A DNA stretch of 64,000 bases, from assembly GCA_963781665.1 (NCBI GenBank), contig CAWAGA010000002.1, forward strand, positions 4,154,001-4,218,000. Direction: 5' to 3'. Of the stretch, positions 1-7,720 are shown piece after piece (within the stretch, counting starts at the first letter, position 1; every line of letters begins with the position of its first letter). The DNA comes from JAJYIW01 sp963781665. GTDB taxonomy: Bacteria > Chloroflexota > Anaerolineae > Anaerolineales > Anaerolineaceae. The notes beneath the pieces were generated by a model, which had not been told where the DNA came from, did not search any database, and saw nothing but the letters and a program-made list of their open reading frames with translations. Made by a program: the position numbers and the translations under genes.

Positions 1-284
1 TTCATGCTGGAGGAATATGGGTTCCAGCCATTGATTGGATTCCACTGCTGGCCATTGATGTACAGGGTCTGGTTGCGTGGAATTGATGTTAAGACGGGTT
101 CAAAGGTCGCTTCGACCGTTGCGGTGGGTTCGGTTGCGCCCTGGGCTGTGGTTGCCGTAGGTCCGGCTGGGGCGGTGGTTGGGGCTGTCGTAGCGGCGGG
201 TGCACACGCGGCTAGTGCAGCAGCGGCAGCAGTCATAGCTGACCCGATTAAGAATTGACGACGACTAATCGCTTTCTGTGTCAT
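1..284 (-). CDS. ABC transporter substrate-binding lipoprotein, family 5 (N-terminal part)
   Basis: Reads leftward out of the window, so only about 94 N-terminal residues are present. It starts MTQKAISRRQFLIGSAM, followed by an Ala-rich hydrophobic stretch ending in LAAC. This is a signal peptide with an SRRQF twin-Arg-like segment and a lipobox, then an Ala/Thr/Pro linker. The mature part begins NQTLYINGQQWNPINGWNPY, typical of family-5 (oligopeptide/cellobiose type) binding proteins. The ATG at 284 has an AAGGAG ribosome site about 9 bases upstream. It lies about 100 bases downstream of a LacI gene on the same strand, so a LacI-controlled sugar or oligosaccharide importer is likely. The ligand cannot be told from this fragment. 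Confidence 0.8.
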   Translation of the reverse strand, partial: MTQKAISRRQFLIGSAMTAAAAALAACAPAATTAPTTAPAGPTATTAQGATEPTATVEATFEPVLTSIPRNQTLYINGQQWNPINGWNPYSSSM

Positions 285-390
285 TTTAACATTTCTCCTT
301 CTTAGAAATTGTTTTCTCTATCCGAATGGTGAAATAAAATTTTTAGAATTGTTTAACCTGATCTTTTTTGATCTCTTTTGGACTTCTTAT

Positions 391-1428
391 TTATGCCTCC
401 TTCGTGGTGCTTTTTTCACGGACTCTCGAAGGTCCACAGGATGATCGAATGACCAGTGCAGTCGGTAAAATGATGTGGCGGTGGGTATTATTAGGATGGT
501 CGATCATGTCGATCAAAGTTTCTGCTGCAATTTCGCCGCTGCGATGAATAGGTTGGCGGATCGTCGTTAATGGCGGATCGGCGGTCGCTGCAAATGGCAT
601 ATCATCAAAACCGGCAACACTGATATCTTCCGGAACTCTCAATCCTGCATCTTTCAGGGCGCGCAATGCGCCAACTGCCATCCTGTCACTGGCCGTGAAG
701 ACAGCTTCCGGTTTACATGGCAGCAGTTGTTGCATGGCAAAATACCCACCTGGTTCTGTAAAATCGCCTACTGCGATCAATTCTTCTTCTACTGGCAATC
801 CGTAGGTTCGCAAGGCGGTCCGATATCCTTCCAGACGATCAACTCCGGCTATCATATTCAACGGCCCAGTAATCGTAGCAATTCTTCGATGACCTAATCG
901 CACCAGATGCGAGACAATCTCATAGGATGCGTTGTGATTGTCGACGTCGACGTAGGAAACATCCGGGTTTTCGGGAAAACGCCCAACGAGAATAAAAGGC
1001 AGTTCTCCTTCAATCAATGCTTCTAGCAAAGGGTCGTCAATCAACATCGATGCGATGATTGCGCCGTCAATGATGTGACTCTGCAATAATTGGCGGATTG
1101 TCCGGCGCTCATATTCGGGTTCGCCTAACCAAAGCATAACGTACCGATTGAGTTTATTACAGGCGGCACAAACTCCCTGAATGACGATCGAGAAGAAGGG
1201 ATCGTCAAAAAGAGTTGCCACTCTCATCGGAACCATCAATCCGATAACTCCCGTTCGTCCCCCGGCCAGACTACGGGCGATCATATTCGGTTGGTAATTT
1301 ATCTGATCGATCACCTGCTTGACCCGAATTCGCGTTTTTTCACTGACGTTCGGGTCATCATTAATCACACGCGAAACCGTGGAACGAGAAACTTTTGCTA
1401 GAGAGGCGATCTTTTCAAGAGTAGTCAT
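391..1428 (-). CDS. LacI family transcriptional regulator
   Basis: A 345-residue DNA-binding repressor of sugar genes. Residues 1-50 form the LacI helix-turn-helix (TTLEKIASLAKVSRSTVSRVI), then the hinge region with NYQPNMIARSLAGG. Residues about 60-330 are the periplasmic-binding-protein-like effector domain (TGVIGLMVP, VAGFDDMPFA, PPLTTIRQP). It is full length. Two palindromes of the CelR/LacI type lie 11 and about 145 bases upstream of its start (1439-1452 and 1574-1587), so it probably represses itself and the binding-protein gene downstream. The effector sugar is unknown. Confidence 0.9.
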   Translation of the reverse strand: MTTLEKIASLAKVSRSTVSRVINDDPNVSEKTRIRVKQVIDQINYQPNMIARSLAGGRTGVIGLMVPMRVATLFDDPFFSIVIQGVCAACNKLNRYVMLWLGEPEYERRTIRQLLQSHIIDGAIIASMLIDDPLLEALIEGELPFILVGRFPENPDVSYVDVDNHNASYEIVSHLVRLGHRRIATITGPLNMIAGVDRLEGYRTALRTYGLPVEEELIAVGDFTEPGGYFAMQQLLPCKPEAVFTASDRMAVGALRALKDAGLRVPEDISVAGFDDMPFAATADPPLTTIRQPIHRSGEIAAETLIDMIDHPNNTHRHIILPTALVIRSSCGPSRVREKSTTKEA

Positions 1429-1438
1429 CGGTATTTAT

Positions 1439-1452
1439 TGGGAGCGCTCCCG
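1439..1452. promoter_or_regulatory. LacI/CelR-type operator (perfect palindrome)
   Basis: The core GGGAGCGCTCCC at 1440-1451 is a perfect 12-base palindrome with the central CG usual for LacI-family operators. It begins 11 bases upstream of the start codon of the LacI gene at 391-1428 and would block its transcription. Confidence 0.75.
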
Positions 1453-1573
1453 TAAATCTACAAAAAAAATTTTAGAATTTCTTGTGTCGATGTCGATTTT
1501 TCACGAAAATTGCTTGTTGCACGGACCAAAATTGGTGAAAATTTTATCAAAATGGACTAAAATATTTAATAAA

Positions 1574-1587
1574 TGGGAGCACTCTCA
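1574..1587. promoter_or_regulatory. Second LacI/CelR-type operator (imperfect)
   Basis: TGGGAGCACTCTCA matches the site at 1439-1452 in 11 of 14 positions and keeps the inverted symmetry imperfectly. The centres of the two sites are 135 bases apart, a spacing at which repression by looping is conceivable. It lies between the two divergent LacI genes. Confidence 0.5.
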
Positions 1588-1771
1588 AAATCAAAATAAT
1601 TATATAAATTATTTGCGATTGAGTCAAGTATTTTGACACATTTTTTGAAAACTCGTTACAATTATTTGGTCATTTGGGATGTTTTTCTTTAGGCGCGTCA
1701 AATACATGAACCACGATCAGATTACATCTTTAAATGATTCAAAGGGGGTTGCCCAAGATGATAAAAGCTGC

Positions 1772-1830
1772 TTGACAAACACTTAATCCATGTTAACATA
1801 TTGAAATATTAATTCAATAATCAAGTGTTT
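1772..1830 (+). promoter_or_regulatory. Putative promoter and operator of the second LacI gene
   Basis: TTGACA at 1772-1777 and TAACAT at 1794-1799 are 16 bases apart and fit a sigma-70 promoter. The perfect palindrome ATGTTAACAT (1790-1799) covers the -10 box, and AAACACTT / AAGTGTTT form an inverted pair around 1777-1830. A repressor bound here would block the promoter, which suggests autoregulation. Confidence 0.4.
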
Positions 1831-1853
1831 ATACAGAATCGGACGAGGGAAAG

Positions 1854-2903
1854 ATGAAGCCTAAAGTAAAAATCAGTGATATAGCCCAATTAACTGGCGT
1901 TTCTCCTTCGACTGTTTCTCTCGTTTTGAATAACAGGCCTGGTGTGTCTCAAGAGACTCGCAGCCGCGTGATCAAAGTCGCCGAAGAACTTGAATATCCC
2001 CTAAAAACGGCGACTGGAACCGGTACCAGTTCAGCCCTGACGACGATAGGGATGGTCGTCAAGACTGAGCCAGAGCTCCCACCTCATGCCAATCCCTTCT
2101 ATTCAAAAGTCATCATGGGGATTGAAGAGGTCTGCCGCCGTAATTCAATTAATCTCTTATTCGCTGCCTTACCAGTCGACGAAAAAAACCGGCCCCTTGA
2201 AATCCCGACGCTGCTTGAAAATAATATCGTGGATGGCATATTGATGGTTGGTACCTTCGTCGACGAAACCATTGACACCATTTCGGGGAAATATACGATA
2301 CCCATCGTTTTGGTCGACGGTTACTCTAACAATAGCTGCTTCGATACGGTCATTTCTGATAATTTCCAGGCTTCTTACCAGGCTGTTGAACACCTGATCC
2401 TCAACGGCCATCGAAATATCGCCCTGGCCGGCGGCGATAATAGCAGTTATCCGAGTTTAAAAGAACGCCGTAATGGCTATTTTAGAGCAATGAAGGACAA
2501 CGGCATCCGCAACACCAGCACAGCCAATTTCAACATCAGCAAGACCAATGGCCTGGATGAAATATCGGCGTTATTGAAAGACCACCCCGAACTGACTGCT
2601 TTGTTTTGTATCAACGATAACGTTGGCAGCGCTGCTGTCCGGGCTGCCCAACGCCTGGGCAGGCGCGTGCCAGAAGATATTTCAGTCATCGGTTACGACG
2701 ACACATATATCGCTTCGCTCACCCAACCTGCCCTGACAACCATGCAGGTAGACACGCTGGCTATGGGACGGGCTGCAGTCCATTTACTTTCTTTACGTAT
2801 GGATAATCCCGAATCGGCCCGTATGACTTTGACCATCCATACCTCCATGGTTGAACGTGACTCAGTTATCGATTTGTCGGTAAGAAATTTGAAATCCGGG
2901 TAA
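1854..2903 (+). CDS. LacI family transcriptional regulator
   Basis: A 349-residue regulator. The N-terminal helix-turn-helix reads VKISDIAQLTGVSPSTVSLV with the following hinge. The effector domain starts near residue 62 (TTIGMVVKTEPELP) and ends with the family motifs VPEDISVIGYDDTYIASL and LTTMQVD. The ATG at 1854 follows a GAGGGAAAG ribosome site. It is transcribed divergently from the other LacI gene and is clearly a different subfamily. No target gene of its own follows within 350 bases, so it may act on distant sugar genes or on its own promoter. Confidence 0.9.
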   Translation: MKPKVKISDIAQLTGVSPSTVSLVLNNRPGVSQETRSRVIKVAEELEYPLKTATGTGTSSALTTIGMVVKTEPELPPHANPFYSKVIMGIEEVCRRNSINLLFAALPVDEKNRPLEIPTLLENNIVDGILMVGTFVDETIDTISGKYTIPIVLVDGYSNNSCFDTVISDNFQASYQAVEHLILNGHRNIALAGGDNSSYPSLKERRNGYFRAMKDNGIRNTSTANFNISKTNGLDEISALLKDHPELTALFCINDNVGSAAVRAAQRLGRRVPEDISVIGYDDTYIASLTQPALTTMQVDTLAMGRAAVHLLSLRMDNPESARMTLTIHTSMVERDSVIDLSVRNLKSG

Positions 2904-3074
2904 TGGGGGTACGAAGAGAGAATCGTTATCTTCGCTTTCTCTCTGTAATTATCCAAAAGTAACACATTTCTTTCTGTGGAATATTTTGAGAACCATGAAA
3001 TGAGGCTAAGAAAAGAGCTTACGTTTCTGTAAGGTCTCTTTACGATTTTCTATGCTACTATAAATTTGATATAA

Positions 3075-3162
3075 AACCGCACAGAAATGGCAAACCTGTC
3101 GAAAGGCAGCGACGCAAAGTTACGGATCTAAACGGGAAACCCGCACGATCGCCGAACCGCCT
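3075..3162 (+). ncRNA. Cyclic-di-GMP-I (GEMM-I) riboswitch aptamer
   Basis: The conserved GEMM-I core is visible in order: TGGCAAACC, the P2 stem CTGTC-GAAA-GGCAG with its GNRA tetraloop, GACGCAAAG, then GGATCTAAAC (tetraloop-receptor side) leading into a P3 hairpin capped CGGG-AAA-CCCG and closing with GATCGCCG. The base just before the G of GCAAACC is G, the residue that contacts guanine in c-di-GMP aptamers and is A in known cGAMP-selective variants, so c-di-GMP is the expected ligand. P1 limits are approximate. It sits directly upstream of a terminator and the secreted protein at 3272. Confidence 0.9.
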
Positions 3163-3185
3163 AAGCAATATATTCTATTGTGTAA

Positions 3186-3213
3186 TCTGGTGTGTTTGGC
3201 AACCAGGTTTTTT
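3186..3213 (+). terminator. Riboswitch expression-platform terminator
   Basis: TCTGGT (3186-3191) pairs with ACCAGG (3202-3207) and is followed directly by six T (3208-3213). It lies 24 bases after the aptamer and about 60 bases before the start codon, so it is likely the ligand-controlled on/off hairpin. Whether c-di-GMP promotes or prevents termination cannot be judged by eye. Confidence 0.75.
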
Positions 3214-3271
3214 GTTAAATATGTAGCAATGCCTGCCTCCTCTGCTGGGTTTGAAATACACGGGAGCAGTC

Positions 3272-6265
3272 ATGTTGAACACCTCAAACCAGCCACACCA
3301 TTATACAAAGTCGAAGTTTAGTTATGCCATAAAAGTAGGATTAATATTTGCTGTTATTTTATCGACTTTTTTCAGCCCAAACTACCTCACCCTGGCCGAT
3401 ACCAGTGGGGGAAACACCTATTACGTGAGCCTGGCTGGTTCCGATTCCAACCCCGGCACCCTCAGCCAACCTTGGAAGACAATCCAAAAAGCAGCGAATG
3501 CAATGCTGGCAGGTGATACACTGATCGTGCAAGCTGGAACTTACACAAATCAGCGTGTGAATATCTCCTTATCTGGTAGTTCAGGAAAACCGATAACTTA
3601 TCAGGCTAGTGGCAAAGTTGTCATGAAAGGCTTCAACATTCAAGCAAGCTTCATTAATATCCAAGGGTTTGAGATTGCCTTCACCGAATATCAACGCTGG
3701 AATCGATCTTTAGGCGCTGGTATTTATATTAAAGGTAGTAATAACAATATTGAGAACAATTATATTCATGATGCTGCATTAATTGGCATCATGATTTTTG
3801 GGTCTACAAGCCAACCTACAATTTCTAGCAACAATATTATTAGGAATAACCGGCTTTTTCACAATGAATTGATTGGAATTGATGTAAGTGGTCGCAACAA
3901 TACCATTGAAAATAACGATATTAGTTCCACCGTTCAATGCCACCCAACATTAACTGCCGTTGAAAATAATGCTTCGGATAATCCGAATCATCTGGCTTGT
4001 CCAAATTATCCGGGGGTTAGCGGATTGGATGCGGATGGCATCCGTTTTTTTGGACAAGGGCATATTTTCAAAGGGAATAATATTCATGACATCGTATTTA
4101 ATTCCGAGAATATTACCCCACATATTGATTGCTTCCAAACATGGTCGGACGGGGCAAGTTATGAGACCGCTTCAAATATTGTTTTTGCACAGAATTCTTG
4201 CACAAATTTAAACAAAGGAATGTATGCCTTTACGCTCGATGGTGGCGCGAACAACCTTACAATTCAGAATAATATAATTAAAGCTTTTGGGGGAATTAAC
4301 AGTTCCAGCACGACCAATCATTTATTCATTTATAACAACCTTTGGATTAATGATATGTCGTTTGGCTCACAGGGTAATCCGATCGGAATTGTTCTTAGGG
4401 CTCCGTATTCTATAGCTAAAAATAACATTTTCTATAACCAACCATACCAGACGATCATTGCAATCGGCGATACCACTGGAACGCAAGTAGACTATAACCT
4501 GGCCTACAATAGTGATGGTTCTAATGCTGATTGTTTCAGAGTAGGGGATTGGGTATGTGCAAATCCGCCCCCTCCCCACAACGAGTGGAACGTGAATCCC
4601 CAATTCATTGATCCCAGCAGCGGCAATTTCCACCAATCGAATAATTCACCCCTCATCGATTCAGGTATTGAGCTGCCGGTTACTATCGATTACGACAATC
4701 ATCTTCGTCCGGAAGGGAATGGGTATGACATTGGTCCATATGAATATGTCTTCACCGTTGCACCAACGGCCACTTTAAACCCAACGAATACTTCGACACC
4801 ACTGCCGACTAATACGCCTACTTCGATCCCGACAAATACACCAACGTCATTGCCGACGAATACGCCTACTTCGGTCCCAACCTTCACCAATACTGCGATT
4901 CCGGCAACTGCCACCAGTAATCCTCCGACGGCAACCAGTATCCCGCCGACTGCTACTGCTCAGCCTTCCGCAACACCCGCGCCGACAATGACCGTAACTC
5001 AAAATCCTCCATTCCCCCAACCTACGGCAACTGCCACTGAAATTCCTGCAACAAGCCAACCAACATTTACCATCACTCCCACTCTCCCCATCCTGCCGCC
5101 CACAATAACCGTGACGAGTTCTCTGCCGACCAGCCAACCCACTGCAACTATAGCACCTTCTCAATGCGCCAACTGCACCACAGCTGATAGCGGGTGGCCG
5201 ATGCTGAGAGATAATACAACCAACGATGCGCGCAGTTCATACAATGGACCCAGCCAGCCGGTTAAGAATTGGTCGTATACCAGCGGGGCAATCAAAATCT
5301 CAGCGCCAGTTCTCGATTCGTCAGATAATCTTTACCTTGGGGTAAATTCATCTCTGGTCTCTCTTTCTTCCAAAGGTGAAAAATTATGGGCATTTTCAAC
5401 TAACGGCGTGGTGACTTCACCGCTTTTGACGTCTGGCAATACGCTGTATTTCGGATCGGGTGATGGTAAGGTGTACAGCGTGACGACCCAAGGAGCGCTC
5501 AAATGGACCTATCAGACTGGTGGTCCGATCACAGCATCGCCAAATATTGCTTCTGATGGAACGCTTTATATACCATCGAACGATGGGAAGCTTTACGCCT
5601 TGACGCAATCCGGAATCCTTAAATGGGCATATGCTACTGGCAGTACTATCAGGTCATCACCGGCAATTGCCAATGACGGAATATTTTTTGGAGCGGCCAA
5701 TGGCAAATTGTATGCTCTCGATTCAAGTGGATCACTGCGTTGGACCTACCAGACCAGCGGGTCTTTGACGACATCTCCATCTATTTATTCTGATGGAACC
5801 GTCTTTATTGGATCTGGAGATGGACGCCTCTATGCCATCTCGGCGGCCGGAATAGAAAAGTGGACGGCTTTGATCGGTGGGACGATCAGTTCACCTGCAC
5901 TAGGTGTGGACGGCACAGTCTACGTGGGCAGTTCAAACGGCAGGTTGAATGCTTATTCTCTTAAAGGTTCTCGCAAATGGACTTTTAAAATTGGTGTTAG
6001 CGTCAGCTCACCGGTCATCAGCCAAAACGGAACAATTTTTAGTGGTTCTGAAGATGGCACCATTTATGCTATTTCTTCAAATGGATCGCTTGTTTGGAAA
6101 TTAAAGATGGGGGCAACTGGCTTAACCGACGCGGCTATAGGGTCACAGGGGGCATTATATGCCAGTGCAGGCGGAACTATCTATTCGATCGTCAACAAAA
6201 AAAGCCCGACTGGTATAGGCAATATAAAAATTTATCTACCAGGAATTTATTATTCACACCCCTAG
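3272..6265 (+). CDS. Secreted right-handed beta-helix / PQQ-propeller protein under c-di-GMP control
   Basis: A 997-residue exported protein. The ATG at 3272 is chosen over an upstream TTG at 3251 because GGGAG precedes it by 5 bases. Residues about 20-45 are a signal peptide (IKVGLIFAVILSTFFSP). Residues about 50-490 are a pectate-lyase-like beta-helix: YYVSLAGSDSNPGT and many N-N-x-I turns such as NNNIENNYI. Residues about 490-630 are a Thr/Pro linker of TPTNTPTS type. Residues about 640-985 are at least eight PQQ-type propeller blades (KWTYQT, GKLYAL, SSPAI). It ends IKIYLPGIYYSHP. No catalytic function is certain; a polysaccharide-binding, lyase or adhesin role fits c-di-GMP control of surface behaviour. 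Confidence 0.85.
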   Translation: MLNTSNQPHHYTKSKFSYAIKVGLIFAVILSTFFSPNYLTLADTSGGNTYYVSLAGSDSNPGTLSQPWKTIQKAANAMLAGDTLIVQAGTYTNQRVNISLSGSSGKPITYQASGKVVMKGFNIQASFINIQGFEIAFTEYQRWNRSLGAGIYIKGSNNNIENNYIHDAALIGIMIFGSTSQPTISSNNIIRNNRLFHNELIGIDVSGRNNTIENNDISSTVQCHPTLTAVENNASDNPNHLACPNYPGVSGLDADGIRFFGQGHIFKGNNIHDIVFNSENITPHIDCFQTWSDGASYETASNIVFAQNSCTNLNKGMYAFTLDGGANNLTIQNNIIKAFGGINSSSTTNHLFIYNNLWINDMSFGSQGNPIGIVLRAPYSIAKNNIFYNQPYQTIIAIGDTTGTQVDYNLAYNSDGSNADCFRVGDWVCANPPPPHNEWNVNPQFIDPSSGNFHQSNNSPLIDSGIELPVTIDYDNHLRPEGNGYDIGPYEYVFTVAPTATLNPTNTSTPLPTNTPTSIPTNTPTSLPTNTPTSVPTFTNTAIPATATSNPPTATSIPPTATAQPSATPAPTMTVTQNPPFPQPTATATEIPATSQPTFTITPTLPILPPTITVTSSLPTSQPTATIAPSQCANCTTADSGWPMLRDNTTNDARSSYNGPSQPVKNWSYTSGAIKISAPVLDSSDNLYLGVNSSLVSLSSKGEKLWAFSTNGVVTSPLLTSGNTLYFGSGDGKVYSVTTQGALKWTYQTGGPITASPNIASDGTLYIPSNDGKLYALTQSGILKWAYATGSTIRSSPAIANDGIFFGAANGKLYALDSSGSLRWTYQTSGSLTTSPSIYSDGTVFIGSGDGRLYAISAAGIEKWTALIGGTISSPALGVDGTVYVGSSNGRLNAYSLKGSRKWTFKIGVSVSSPVISQNGTIFSGSEDGTIYAISSNGSLVWKLKMGATGLTDAAIGSQGALYASAGGTIYSIVNKKSPTGIGNIKIYLPGIYYSHP

Positions 6266-6329
6266 ATCTACGATTAAAGCGCCAGATTTAATGGAGAAAT
6301 TTACCAGGTTTGTTTGAATAAATTTCGTT

Positions 6330-6363
6330 GACGGTCTTCTTCCAGGCAGGGAAGAAGACCGTC
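6330..6363. terminator. Strong hairpin, probable bidirectional terminator or RNA 3' end
   Basis: GACGGTCTTCTTCC (6330-6343) is perfectly complementary to GGAAGAAGACCGTC (6350-6363), with loop AGGCAG. No T run follows, so it may be a processing or stability element rather than a simple intrinsic terminator. It lies 65 bases after the stop of the beta-helix gene. Confidence 0.5.
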
Positions 6364-6550
6364 GGCGTTATTTCAGCGGGGTTGGTGAAATACATTGTCT
6401 TCCTGGCGGTGTTTCTCAAGTTGAAAAATCTGTGAAATATAAATTTACTTAGTCCTCGATTCTTTGAAATGCAATCACTAAAAAATGAACCCATAAGCAG
6501 ATAATCAACACATCAGTATTTTGAAGAATAACAGGGGTATTTAAGAGCAA

Positions 6551-6575
6551 AAACCGGTCATCATATGGCCGGTTT
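6551..6575. terminator. Hairpin between convergent genes
   Basis: AAACCGGTCAT pairs with ATGGCCGGTTT around a CAT loop, giving an 11-base-pair stem with one G-T pair. A-rich and T-rich flanks on the two sides fit a weak terminator in either direction between the beta-helix gene and nanE. Confidence 0.45.
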
Positions 6576-6792
6576 CGCTGGTACCTCACCGAGATTCGCC
6601 TTTCCTAAGATCAGGCGTAAAACCAATAAATTGACCCGGTTTGCATGTTACAAACTCACACTATAAGCAGCCTATCGATAATAAACCATGCAAACTGATT
6701 ACCAGTAATGTATCTACCGTTATGTAATTACATTATAGGTTATGGATAACAAAATGGCATTTGGATTAATTGGTATATATTGACAATGATAA

Positions 6793-7482
6793 TTATGAGG
6801 GAATTGCCCCTACGAAGCGGCGGGTGATTAACTGAGGGGCTGTGATCGCTGAGCCGATGACCACTGCATACGCTCCGGCTTCAAAACACATCCGTACATT
6901 TTCGACCGTCCAGACCTGGCCTTCGACGATGATAGGGCGGTCGCAGATTTTTACCAAATCTGCGACGATATGGATTGCGGGGCCATCTTCTGGTTTGCCA
7001 TAAGGATCAGAAGTAGCCATCGTGGTGGCGATGACGTCTGCGCCATCATCCAGGGCTCGCAATCCTTGTTCGGTTGTTCCTACATCTGCCATTATGGGAA
7101 TATCCAGATTTTCATGGACAGATCTGACGATCTCTGCAAATGTTTCACCACTGGCACGGGGGCGGCCGGTGGCATCGATCGCCACCAGATTAGCGCCGGC
7201 TTTGACCACCGCTTCGGCTGAGGCATAAGTGGGGGTGATATATATGTCAGAACCTGGAGAGTGGATCTTATAAATTCCGATAATTGGGAGAGCACTGGCC
7301 GCTCTGACCGCGGCTACGTTTTCCGGGCGATCTACCCTAAATCCAATAGCGCCGCCCATCTCAGCGGTCCTGGCTAGAGCAGCAATCATGTGGGGAGCAT
7401 TTAACGGGCTTTCGGGAGGTGCCTGGCAGGAGACGATGATTCCGTGTTGGATGGCTTGGATCTGATGGTATTGTTTGCTCAT
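6793..7482 (-). CDS. nanE: Putative N-acetylmannosamine-6-phosphate 2-epimerase
   Basis: A 229-residue TIM-barrel epimerase that converts N-acetylmannosamine-6-P to N-acetylglucosamine-6-P in sialic acid catabolism. Family features are HGIIVSCQAPPESPLN near the start, the barrel strand IGIYKI, LVAIDATGRPRP-like (here GRPRASG), PIMADVGT, and IVEGQVWTVENV followed by GAYAVVIGSAIT. The ATG at 7482 has AGGAG 10 bases upstream; an earlier in-frame start at 7539 has no ribosome site. No other nan or nag gene is nearby, so the substrate must come from genes elsewhere. Confidence 0.85.
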   Translation of the reverse strand: MSKQYHQIQAIQHGIIVSCQAPPESPLNAPHMIAALARTAEMGGAIGFRVDRPENVAAVRAASALPIIGIYKIHSPGSDIYITPTYASAEAVVKAGANLVAIDATGRPRASGETFAEIVRSVHENLDIPIMADVGTTEQGLRALDDGADVIATTMATSDPYGKPEDGPAIHIVADLVKICDRPIIVEGQVWTVENVRMCFEAGAYAVVIGSAITAPQLITRRFVGAIPS

Positions 7483-7720
7483 TGACTTAATTCTCCTGCA
7501 TGATATTTTAACACACGGGTTTATAATTTTAGTGGTCAAATCATTATTGAAAACTCATTTGGAAAAGAAGTGAGCTGCCTGCGGATCCAGCTCATTGACT
7601 GGGTCGTAAAAATGGGTCGCTGAGGCCTGGAAAGCAGGTAAACCTTGTGCGTGGAAATTAAGACCTGCGAGTTCTATGTTCCCCATAACGCAAGAAGTGT
7701 TTACGAAAAATAACTGAAAA

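Larger units (their letters stand above)
6266..6792. other. Intergenic region with two hairpins
   Basis: This lies between the convergent secreted-protein and nanE genes and no credible gene was seen. It holds a perfect 14-base-pair stem at 6330-6363 and an 11-base-pair stem at 6551-6575, each listed separately. The rest is AT-rich and without recognisable signals. Confidence 0.6.

Noticed and set aside
7555..7686. 43-codon - strand frame upstream of nanE (MGNIELAGLNFHAQGLPAFQ...)
   Set aside because: Coding-like composition, but no ribosome site and no recognised family. Could be a gene tail; not enough to annotate.
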